Assembly (NCBI GenBank): GCA_903822375.1
Contig: CAIJOU010000934.1
Coordinates: 1-13,392 of the forward strand
Source of the DNA: Candidatus Hydrogenedentota bacterium
GTDB taxonomy: Bacteria > Hydrogenedentota > Hydrogenedentia > Hydrogenedentales > CAITNO01
Direction: 5' to 3'
Length of the DNA stretch: 13,392 bases
Below, piece after piece: positions 1-6,511 of the stretch; within the stretch, counting starts at the first letter, position 1; each line of letters opens with the position of its first letter. The notes under the pieces are model-generated. The model made no database searches. It saw only the letters and a program-made list of their open reading frames with translations, and was not told the origin of the DNA. The position numbers were made by a program, and so were the translations under genes.

Positions 1-590
1 GGATTGTCCATATCGTAGAGGATCATATTGGCAGGGTCGAAATTCACCGCGACGTTTTCCACGCCGCGCTTCTTCAATTCGCCCAGAAACGCGAGCAGTG
101 TCGGCGCGCTCTCCTGTCCTGTCTCGAGGAGCAGCGTGACCCCGCTGTCCCCGAAGACTTTGGCGAGTGTCACAACGCGTCCGCACAGTTTGTCGAAATC
201 GGGATCGCCGGTGTCATGGGGAAGAAAGCCCGCATGCGCATTGGCGCCTGTCAGGCCCATCTCCCCGGCCATCGCGGCGGTGGCGTGCGCCAGGCGCAGA
301 TTCTCCTCCCAGTGCTCATCCGGAACGACCCCGCCCGTCCTGCGAATAGTCTCCGGCGTTGTGTAATCCTCGCCCACCGTGGAGTACATGCCTGACACAA
401 TGCTGATGCCCGCCCCGGCCAGTATTTCCTGCACGCCGTCCCAGGCGCCCTGGTCGCCGCGGTGGGGGGTAAGGCCCAACTGCACTTTCTTGAGGCCCAG
501 TGCTATCACCTTTTCCGCCAGGTCCCGTGGACCGGTGGCCCGGAGCGACCAACTGCAAACCCCAATTTGTTCTATCGATTGTGTTCTCAC
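1..590 (-). CDS. Sugar phosphate isomerase/epimerase-like TIM-barrel protein (3' end off window)
   Basis: Reading from a GTG at 588-590 gives 196 uninterrupted codons to the window edge; the C-terminal part is missing. The start is supported by GGAGG nine bases upstream, and no ATG lies in frame nearby, which makes this gene easy to miss. The protein opens with IGVCSWSLRA, a typical first strand of the xylose-isomerase-like (AP endonuclease 2) fold, and continues with GLKKVQLGL and GISIVSGMY strand motifs. Two metal-ligand segments are visible: LLLETGQE (Glu) and VNFDPANMILYD (Asp). In this family such residues bind a divalent metal for keto-sugar or inositol-type isomerisation or epimerisation. 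There is no signal peptide, so it is probably cytoplasmic. It is divergent from the GH9 gene and could process sugars released by it, but that link is inference. The substrate cannot be told. The family call is strong. Confidence 0.88.
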   Translation of the reverse strand, partial: MRTQSIEQIGVCSWSLRATGPRDLAEKVIALGLKKVQLGLTPHRGDQGAWDGVQEILAGAGISIVSGMYSTVGEDYTTPETIRRTGGVVPDEHWEENLRLAHATAAMAGEMGLTGANAHAGFLPHDTGDPDFDKLCGRVVTLAKVFGDSGVTLLLETGQESAPTLLAFLGELKKRGVENVAVNFDPANMILYDMDN

Positions 591-678
591 GGCAATGTGC
601 CTCCTGTTTACAACAACCAGACGCATCCTGCGAAGCGCCAGACTTGACCAACCAGCGCCTTCTACACGGCCTTGGAGA

Positions 679-708
679 AGTATTGATTAGGCCATGACGA
701 CATTTCAA
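679..708 (-). promoter_or_regulatory. Candidate sigma70 promoter for the isomerase gene
   Basis: On the minus strand, TTGAAA (703-708) and AATACT (679-684) are separated by 18 bases. The match is 5/6 at -35 and 4/6 at -10, and the site lies about 90 bases upstream of the GTG start at 590. It is a moderate match only; position in a divergent gap supports it. Confidence 0.4.
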
Positions 709-744
709 ACGGGACCGCCTGTTCTCTGCGGGTCCTCCGCAGCG

Positions 745-753
745 TGGTATACT
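745..753 (+). promoter_or_regulatory. Candidate extended -10 promoter for the GH9 gene
   Basis: The sequence TGGTATACT is an extended -10 element (TGn followed by TATACT). No convincing -35 hexamer is seen upstream, which extended -10 promoters can lack. It would give a leader of roughly 95 bases before the GH9 start at 856. A perfect 10-bp palindrome, GAAAGCTTTC, lies at 758-767, near the expected transcription start, and could be an operator or be chance. Confidence 0.35.
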
Positions 754-855
754 GCAGGAAAGCTTTCGGGAGCTTCTTCCCTGATATGAGCTTGCAGGAG
801 ATCAGATGCATTGCCTTGAGGCCCCGGCCTTTGAGCACGAATTGGGGGAATATAC

Positions 856-3447
856 GTGGTCTGTTTCATAGAACGGCGTGCACTTGTCAGGCTTTCCGGA
901 ATGGCGTGCATCGCGTTCGCTCTTCTGTTTCCATTCTCAGGATATTGTTCCGCGTCCAACCCTGAAAACCCCGCTGGTCGCGCACCCAATCCGGGCGGCT
1001 TCGACGTTCCCGAATACAAGGGCGTGGAGCAGCTCATGGTCTTGTCTGACCGGTGGCTGATTGTTGTGACGAACAATATGGAGGAGGTCGTCCGCAAGAT
1101 AGATGAACTGTCCGGAGGAGCCTACGGTGCGGCGCTTGATGCGTGGAAGGCCAGCCAGGCGCCGGGAAAGCATCCCGATTGGGCCGCCTACAAGAGCATC
1201 CCCGACATCCGCGACAAGTACATCGCACAGGCACGCGAGCTGACGGGGGAGCGGAGTTTTGAGGACGCTGATTTCTTCCGAATCTCCAGCGACGACGACG
1301 CCAAATACAGCACCGCGCTTTCCCCGTCCCTTGCGGGGCACGTATTGGTAAGTCTTGGAGGGCCGGAAGTGCCGGGCGGGCCGGACATCCATTACGCACA
1401 CTATTCCTATCTGCACATGCCGTTCCCCATGGAAAGCGGCAGGCACTACACAATCAGACTGGGAGACGGCAAACAGGTTCGTTTTCTTTACGACGAGATG
1501 CGCACCGTGTCGCGGGCCATCAAGGTCAACCAAGTTGGATACCTGCCCGATGCACCCGCCAAGTACGCGTACCTGGGATGTTATCTCTACAAATTCGGCC
1601 CTATGGAATTCCTGACATCGGGACAGTTCAAAATTGTCTCTGCTGAGACAGGACAAACGGTTTACAGCGGCGTCATGAAATTGCGCGAAAAGAGCGCACG
1701 CCTTCCCTTGAAACAAGGCGACACGCCGGGGGGCGGCGAACCCCGTCCGCTGCTGACGGGGGAAGATGTGTATGAGATGGATTTCACGGACTTCAAACTG
1801 GAGGGTGACTTTTTCATTTCCATTCCGGGCGTGGGGCGCTCATGGCCGTTTCGCCATGCCAAAGATGCGTACGGCGGTGCATTCTACACCGCGGCGCGGG
1901 GACTCTATCATCAGCGTTGCGGAATCGCCTGTGAACTGCCGTACACGCATTGGCCACGGATCAAGTGCCATACCGCGCCCGTGTACGAAAGTGAGTATGT
2001 TGCCTTTGGCATCGGCAATTTTAACGCACCGAAGGACTATTCACGGTTCGACATCATAGGCGCCACCACGGACACCGGCAGGAAGACGGACAATGTGAGC
2101 GGCGGCTGGCATGATGCGGGGGACTGGGACAGGAATCTCGCCCATTTTACAGTGATCTTTGACCTGCTGAACGCGTATGAACTCACGCCTGCCCATTTCT
2201 CCGACGGGCAGTTGAACATCCCCGAATCAGGAAACGGCATCCCCGACATCCTGGACGAGGCGGATTGGGGCATGAAGGTCTGGACGCGCAGCATGGACGG
2301 CAACGGAGGCGTGTCCGGCGCGGTGGAAACCTCCACCCATGCAACCCTCGAAGCCGATGTGAACTATTCCTTCTCGCGCAGGACGAGATGGGGTTCCCTG
2401 CTGTATGCGGCGGCAGCCGCACAGTTGGCGCAGTTGCTGAAACCGTTTGACGCCGCCCGCAGCGAAGACTACGGGCGCCTGGCCATGAAGGCCTACGCCT
2501 TCGGCAACAACCCGCAGAATTCCCTGGGAAAGGTCGCCATTCATGCGGCCCGGGACCGGGGGCGGGGCCAGAGATACACCTTTGACTGGGAAGAAAAGGA
2601 CGAGCCCCTCATTCCCTATCTCCTGCTGGCCCGGATGCGCCTCTTCATGCTCTCCGGAGACAGGGCCTACCTCGAGGGTCTTGCCGACCTGATTCAAAAG
2701 CTCCCGCCTCCCTACAGGCATCCATTCACCTTCAGCGACTATTCTCCGTGGTTCTATTTTGCGCTGGCGGCGAAACAGTCGGACATTCTGTCCGAACCCG
2801 AGTTCCGAAAACTGCGCCAGACGTTCTTCCTGGAACCCGCGGACGAACTTGTGGCGTTGGTCGATGAGATGCCCTATCGCTGCTCATGGCCGCCTGACAA
2901 GGATTACTGGATGTCATGGGGGGCTGCGGTCATGACAAACCAGGCCCGTTGCCTGTGGATTGCCCACGCGCTGACCGGAGGGGAAAAATACCGCCGCGCG
3001 GCCATCCTGAACACCGACTTCATGTTTGGCGCAAACCCTTTGGGAATGTCGTGGACCACCGGTGTTGGCGAGGTCTATCCCGTTAACATTCAGCACGAAG
3101 TCAGCGCAAACGACGGCATCGCCGATCCTGTTCCCGGAATCACGGTTTACGGCGTCACGGAAGGCGTGTTCAGGGAACTTCGGCAAAGTGTCTGGCAATC
3201 GCCAAAAGATGCGTCACGCAGGGAATTTGTCTCGTTCACGAATCCCGAGGTGCCCGTCTGGCGCAGATGGTCGTGCCATCCCACCCTGAACACGGGACAA
3301 TGCGAGTTTACGATCCAGGAAACCATGTCTTCGACGATATTCAGCTGTTCCCAACTTCTGGAAGACGGCTGGAAGCCCGGTGCCTCCCAAAAAGACCGGC
3401 AGCCGACTCCCAAAGAGTCCCTTTGGGGGTACTGGTATCTGCCGTAA
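856..3447 (+). CDS. Secreted glycoside hydrolase family 9 protein (cellulase-type)
   Basis: 863 residues from a GTG start at 856, preceded by a G-rich TTGGGGGAA ribosome site. The alternative ATG at 901 would remove the basic RR..R stretch in front of the hydrophobic segment (about residues 15-30), so 856 is preferred; signal cleavage is likely near CSA|S at 34. Residues about 45-220 form an N-terminal region I do not recognise. An Ig-like cellulase N-terminal domain starts at AIKVNQVGYLP (221-231). The (alpha/alpha)6 GH9 domain follows from about 335: GGWHDAGDWDRN (416-427) carries the two aspartates (D420, D423) for the inverting water, GANPLGMSWTTGVG (725-738) is a family signature, and QET (E822) fits the general acid. 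GH9 enzymes hydrolyse beta-1,4-glucans and, in some members, glucosaminyl or mixed-linkage substrates; specificity is not visible here. Stop at 3445-3447. Confidence 0.92.
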   Translation: MVCFIERRALVRLSGMACIAFALLFPFSGYCSASNPENPAGRAPNPGGFDVPEYKGVEQLMVLSDRWLIVVTNNMEEVVRKIDELSGGAYGAALDAWKASQAPGKHPDWAAYKSIPDIRDKYIAQARELTGERSFEDADFFRISSDDDAKYSTALSPSLAGHVLVSLGGPEVPGGPDIHYAHYSYLHMPFPMESGRHYTIRLGDGKQVRFLYDEMRTVSRAIKVNQVGYLPDAPAKYAYLGCYLYKFGPMEFLTSGQFKIVSAETGQTVYSGVMKLREKSARLPLKQGDTPGGGEPRPLLTGEDVYEMDFTDFKLEGDFFISIPGVGRSWPFRHAKDAYGGAFYTAARGLYHQRCGIACELPYTHWPRIKCHTAPVYESEYVAFGIGNFNAPKDYSRFDIIGATTDTGRKTDNVSGGWHDAGDWDRNLAHFTVIFDLLNAYELTPAHFSDGQLNIPESGNGIPDILDEADWGMKVWTRSMDGNGGVSGAVETSTHATLEADVNYSFSRRTRWGSLLYAAAAAQLAQLLKPFDAARSEDYGRLAMKAYAFGNNPQNSLGKVAIHAARDRGRGQRYTFDWEEKDEPLIPYLLLARMRLFMLSGDRAYLEGLADLIQKLPPPYRHPFTFSDYSPWFYFALAAKQSDILSEPEFRKLRQTFFLEPADELVALVDEMPYRCSWPPDKDYWMSWGAAVMTNQARCLWIAHALTGGEKYRRAAILNTDFMFGANPLGMSWTTGVGEVYPVNIQHEVSANDGIADPVPGITVYGVTEGVFRELRQSVWQSPKDASRREFVSFTNPEVPVWRRWSCHPTLNTGQCEFTIQETMSSTIFSCSQLLEDGWKPGASQKDRQPTPKESLWGYWYLP

Positions 3448-3473
3448 CCGAGAAGGGGATGACACCCTTCCGG
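3448..3473 (+). terminator. Hairpin directly after the GH9 stop codon
   Basis: CCG-A-GAAGGG pairs with CCCTTCCGG around a 7-base loop: nine base pairs with one bulged A, starting at the base after the TAA stop. There is no following T tract, so it may be a 3' stabilising hairpin or a weak terminator rather than a canonical intrinsic one. Confidence 0.35.
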
Positions 3474-3548
3474 ACCCGGCATGCACCCCGTCAAAGGCAT
3501 AACGGTTTGTCCCCAGAAATCGTGTCGGTTATCATCCTCCTTTGCCGG

Positions 3549-3568
3549 GCACCTGAACGAATGGGTGC
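3549..3568 (+). promoter_or_regulatory. Small hairpin upstream of the DUF218 gene
   Basis: GCACC (3549-3553) pairs with GGTGC (3564-3568) around a 10-base loop, ending 26 bases before the ATG at 3595. A five-pair stem may well be chance; the remainder of the 147-bp gap shows no convincing promoter. Confidence 0.15.
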
Positions 3569-3594
3569 ATAAACCAGTAGAAGAGATCGTCATC

Positions 3595-4365
3595 ATGCTT
3601 TGGTCAAAACTCCTCACACAGGCCGTCTATCCGCTCAATTTTGCCGTTGCCGGAGTGGCCGTGGGATTTGTTCTCCTGCTGTGCAAGAAGCGCAAGACGG
3701 GGCTGTGCCTGACCGCGCTGTTTCTGTGCTGGTTGTGGGTGTGGTCCACACCGGCGTTTTCGGGATGGATTCGGGGAACGCTGGAGCAAAGGTATCTGCC
3801 CGTTCCGGCGGAGAACATGGAGACCGCCGACGCAATTGTTGTCCTGGGCGGGGCGATGGCCACTGTCATTCCGCCGCGGATATATCCTGACCTTGGTCCC
3901 GCCTCGGACCGGGTTTGGCATGCGGCGCGTCTCTACGAAGCCGGCAAAGCGCCCCTCATCATCGTCAGCGGCGGCGGAAGCATCTTTACTCCAAATGACA
4001 CCACCCGCGAAAGCGACGCCATGGCGGACTTCCTGAAGGCGCTGAAGGTTCCCGAATCGGCCGTGGTGCGCGAATCGGAAAGCATGACCACGCAGGAGAA
4101 CGCCGACTTTACCAAGCGCATCCTGGATGCCCGCGGCATCAAGAAGATCCTTCTCGTCACCTCCGCTTTGCACATGCCCCGGGCACTTGCGATTTTTCGG
4201 ACCCTGGGCATAACCGTGGTCCCGGCTCCAACCGACTACGAAGTAGTGGATGAGGGCAAACGAATGCCCTTTCCCATCCTGCCGGATGCGCCCGCTCTCG
4301 AAGGCAGTTCCCGGGCATTCAAGGAATACTTGGGATTGTTCGTGTTCCGGTTGTTCGGACGATAG
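3595..4365 (+). CDS. ElyC/YdcF-like DUF218 membrane protein
   Basis: 256 residues from ATG 3595, with a modest AGAAGAGA ribosome site upstream. An open frame continues back to an ATG at 3481, but those 38 residues are not family-like and precede the membrane segments, so 3595 is chosen; the length then matches ElyC (about 259). Two membrane helices (about 10-30 and 36-56) precede a periplasmic or external DUF218 domain. Family motifs are ADAIVVLGGA (78-87), RVWHAARLYEAGKAPLIIVSGG (106-127), the ESES.TTQENA segment (160-170) and LLVTSALHMPRA (186-197). ElyC affects envelope and peptidoglycan biogenesis with undecaprenyl carrier lipid in E. coli; the biochemical activity of the family is poorly defined. 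It lies 147 bp after GH9 on the same strand and may be co-transcribed if the hairpin at 3448 does not terminate. Confidence 0.87.
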   Translation: MLWSKLLTQAVYPLNFAVAGVAVGFVLLLCKKRKTGLCLTALFLCWLWVWSTPAFSGWIRGTLEQRYLPVPAENMETADAIVVLGGAMATVIPPRIYPDLGPASDRVWHAARLYEAGKAPLIIVSGGGSIFTPNDTTRESDAMADFLKALKVPESAVVRESESMTTQENADFTKRILDARGIKKILLVTSALHMPRALAIFRTLGITVVPAPTDYEVVDEGKRMPFPILPDAPALEGSSRAFKEYLGLFVFRLFGR

Positions 4366-4413
4366 GCGAACCGGGTAGATATTGCTTCTTCAAGTCTTGT
4401 GCGGAAAGTCCAC

Positions 4414-4454
4414 ATCCCCCGGCCCTGCGGGCCTGCCCTCTTCAAAAGGGGGAT
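4414..4454. repeat. Nested inverted repeats (ATCCCCC...GGGGGAT)
   Basis: ATCCCCC (4414-4420) and GGGGGAT (4448-4454) are perfect 7-bp inverted arms. Inside them, GGCCC-TGC-GGGCC (4421-4433) is a second perfect hairpin abutting the left arm. The whole 41-bp unit could fold as one structure in DNA or RNA. The form resembles short interspersed palindromic (REP/MITE-like) sequences, but only one copy is in this window. Confidence 0.5.
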
Positions 4455-4456
4455 CT

Positions 4457-4536
4457 AAGGAGGTCCTTTGTACCGGCTTATGGGTAATTCCTGGACTCAC
4501 AGAGGGACCGGCTTTATGGTTGAGATTCAGGATTGA
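4457..4536 (+). other. Orphan strong Shine-Dalgarno with possible 22-codon leader ORF
   Basis: AAGGAGGT at 4457-4464 is a full anti-16S match but is 123 bases before the next real gene. A TTG at 4468 (spacing only about 4) or an in-frame ATG at 4480 (spacing about 16) opens a frame ending with TGA at 4534-4536, encoding 22 or 18 residues (LYRLMGNSWTHRGTGFMVEI-QD). Neither spacing is ideal. It could be a leader peptide of the Tat protein gene, a decayed gene start, or coincidence. Confidence 0.2.
4472..4519 (+). repeat. Imperfect direct repeat upstream of the Tat protein gene
   Basis: ACCGGCTTATGG (4472-4483) recurs as ACCGGCTTTATGG (4507-4519), differing by one inserted T, with starts 35 bases apart. 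It lies 67-115 bases before the start at 4587, where paired regulator sites could act. No palindromic symmetry is seen within each copy. Confidence 0.4.
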
Positions 4537-4586
4537 GGTCTGTTCCAATCACACGAACGCGAGATTCGACGAGAGGAGATAAGACC

Positions 4587-6338
4587 ATGGATGCCCACAA
4601 TCGAAGAACCTTTCTCAAGTGTGCCGGCGCGGCCGCTGTTGGTGCCGGGCTGTCGGAACGGATTGCGGCGGAGGAAACGCACGCAGACCCCGGGGGAAAG
4701 GGAACGCGTGAACTCAGGGTCAGGATTGAAACTCCCGCCGGGCCGCTTGTTTCGAGAACCTTTGCGATTCTGAAAGACCGAATTGAGCAGCGCTGTCCGG
4801 TACGGGTGACTGAGGCGGACACCGGCGCGCAACTCCTGCTGACGATGGATGACCGTCTGTCTCCGGATGCATTCCGCATTGATGTGACGGATGAGGCGGT
4901 GCGCGTTTCCGGCGGTTCGCCGCGGGGCTTGCTTTACGGGGTCGGCAAGTTCCTCCGCACCAGCCAGTACGGCGAACGCTTTGAGTGTTCGGCCTGGCGG
5001 GGAACATCGGTGCCGCAGGGCTCGCTGCGGGGCATGTATTTCGCGACACATTTCCACAACTGGTATCACCAGGCGTCCGCACCGGAGATATCGCGGTACA
5101 TGGAGGACCTCGCGCTTTGGGGCGTGAACGCCGTCATGGTCATCTTTCCAATGATCAACCTTCAGGACTGGGACGATCCGCAGGCGGAACCTGCCATGGC
5201 GATGGTGCGCCTGTATGCCAGAACTGCCAAAGACCTGGGACTCCAGTTTGCCACCGGCGTGGGCAACACGATGTTTATCGGTGCGCCGAAAGCGATTCGT
5301 GCGACACCGCTGCCGGACCCGACCCACCGGCGGGGCAACAGCGGGCATCCGATTTGCCCGAGCAACCCGGACGGCCATGCGTATCTCATGGACAATACCC
5401 GTCGGCTCTTTGAGCGGCTGTCGGATATCGGCCTCGATATTCTTGTCCATTGGCCCTATGACGAGGGCGGATGCGCATGCGAAAAGTGCATGCCCTGGGG
5501 CAGTAACGGCTATCTGAAACTGTCGCGCGATCTGACCGAACTCGGCCGAAGCTACTTCCCGAACCTGAAGGCGGTCATGAGCACGTGGATGTTCGACACG
5601 CCGCCCGAGGGCGAGTGGCAGGGGTTGAGCGACGCCCTGGCCAGGGAGAACGGATGGCTGGATTACATCCTTGCCGATGCGCACGAGGACTATCCCCGCT
5701 ATCCGCTTGATGTGGGCGTGCCCGGCAAGTTGCCGCTGCTCAACTTTCCGGAAATAAGCATGTGGGGCAACTGGCCCTGGGGCGGCTTTGGCGCGCATCC
5801 GTTGCCGGGCCGGTTCCAGCGACTGTGGGACCAGGTGAAGCAGGCGGTGCAGGGGGGATTCCCCTACAGCGAGGGCATCTACGAGGACATGAACAAAGCT
5901 GTTGTGGCCCAGTTCTATTGGGACCGGGAGCGCAGCGCCCGGTCAACGCTGGAAGAATACATCGGCTATGAATTCGGTGCCGGTGTAACCGAAGACGTCC
6001 TCGCCGTCATCGACATCCTCGAAAACTCGGCAAGTTGTTCCCAACGGAAACAGCCCGTGGACGCCGAAGCGGTGCGGCGCGCTAGTCAACTCGCCGAGGC
6101 GGTAGACACCCGTCTACCTGCTTGGGCCCGGCAAAACTGGCGGTGGGAAATCCTCCGCCTGCGTGCGGTGCTCGACCGGGGGCGTTTCGCGGGCGACGGA
6201 TTGGAAACGCCCGAGGCCGAGGCCGCGATGGTGCGTCTCATCGAGATCTATCACTGCCAGATGGAAACGGACGATCCCTATCATCATCGTGTCCGGCCGC
6301 CGCTGAAGCGGGCGGTGTCGCGCAAAGGGGAATGCTGA
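4587..6338 (+). CDS. Tat-exported glycosidase-like protein (GH20b-type N-terminal domain plus TIM barrel)
   Basis: 583 residues from ATG 4587, with AGGAG eight bases upstream; the frame is open back to 4533 but the twin-arginine signal NRRTFLK (5-11) and hydrophobic AGAAAVGAG fix this start. Residues about 41-138 (RVRIETPAG..., ending SGGSPRGLLYGVGKFLR) look like the alpha/beta domain preceding the barrel in GH20, GH67 and related glycosidases. A barrel-like region spans about 145-435: SLRGMYF, GVNAVMVIFP, HWPYDEGGCACEKC, LNFPEISMWG. D292-E293 sit where a GH20-type Asp-Glu pair would be, and C296/C298/C301 form a CxCxxC cluster resembling that of DUF4838-type proteins, possibly a metal site. 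A helical tail follows (448-583). The likely role is an envelope or periplasmic glycoside hydrolase; family, substrate and catalytic residues are inference. It is monocistronic: its neighbour converges on it. Confidence 0.8.
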   Translation: MDAHNRRTFLKCAGAAAVGAGLSERIAAEETHADPGGKGTRELRVRIETPAGPLVSRTFAILKDRIEQRCPVRVTEADTGAQLLLTMDDRLSPDAFRIDVTDEAVRVSGGSPRGLLYGVGKFLRTSQYGERFECSAWRGTSVPQGSLRGMYFATHFHNWYHQASAPEISRYMEDLALWGVNAVMVIFPMINLQDWDDPQAEPAMAMVRLYARTAKDLGLQFATGVGNTMFIGAPKAIRATPLPDPTHRRGNSGHPICPSNPDGHAYLMDNTRRLFERLSDIGLDILVHWPYDEGGCACEKCMPWGSNGYLKLSRDLTELGRSYFPNLKAVMSTWMFDTPPEGEWQGLSDALARENGWLDYILADAHEDYPRYPLDVGVPGKLPLLNFPEISMWGNWPWGGFGAHPLPGRFQRLWDQVKQAVQGGFPYSEGIYEDMNKAVVAQFYWDRERSARSTLEEYIGYEFGAGVTEDVLAVIDILENSASCSQRKQPVDAEAVRRASQLAEAVDTRLPAWARQNWRWEILRLRAVLDRGRFAGDGLETPEAEAAMVRLIEIYHCQMETDDPYHHRVRPPLKRAVSRKGEC

Positions 6339-6363
6339 ACGACCGTTGAGACCTGCACCTATC

Positions 6364-6473
6364 CTTTAAGACAAGGGACGAAAGCGACTTAAAGAACCCA
6401 AAGGACTCTGGCAGCCCTTAACCCAACGGAGATCCGTCCATTCCGTCCCTTAAGGCCGTTTCGTCCTTATCTT
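6364..6473. repeat. Long imperfect inverted repeat in the convergent gap
   Basis: The left arm at 6368-6385 (AAGACAAGGGACGAAAGC) is complementary, with three differences or gaps, to the right arm at 6458-6473 (GTTTCGTCCTTATCTT). The pairing can be extended inward through CTTAAAG/CTTAAGG. A smaller perfect pair, CTTTAAG (6364-6370) and CTTAAAG (6388-6394), overlaps the left arm. The GTCC/GTCCC word recurs at 6436, 6445 and 6463. It sits between two converging stop codons (6338 and 6512), so it may act as a two-way transcription barrier, or be a small repeat element. There is no clear T tract. Confidence 0.45.
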
Positions 6474-6511
6474 GAGGCCGACCACCGGAGTATAAACAGC
6501 GGTTATAAAGT

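Noticed and set aside
28..366. Plus-strand open frame of 112 codons at the left edge
   Set aside because: The minus-strand isomerase frame over the same bases has clear family motifs and a Shine-Dalgarno sequence; the plus-strand translation is Ser/Pro/Arg-rich with no motif.
819..830. AGGCC-CC-GGCCT palindrome before the GH9 gene
   Set aside because: A five-pair stem with a two-base loop in GC-rich sequence is weak and probably chance.
937..1716. Open frame of 259 codons on the minus strand
   Set aside because: It is antisense to the GH9 N-terminal region; the plus-strand frame has the signal peptide and the Ig-like motif.
3481..3594. N-terminal extension of the DUF218 gene up to an ATG at 3481
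   Set aside because: The extra 38 residues are not family-like and the length from 3595 already equals that of ElyC.
4527..5798. Open frame of 423 codons on the minus strand
   Set aside because: It is antisense to the Tat protein gene, with composition (many Arg, Pro, His) typical of a shadow frame and no motif.
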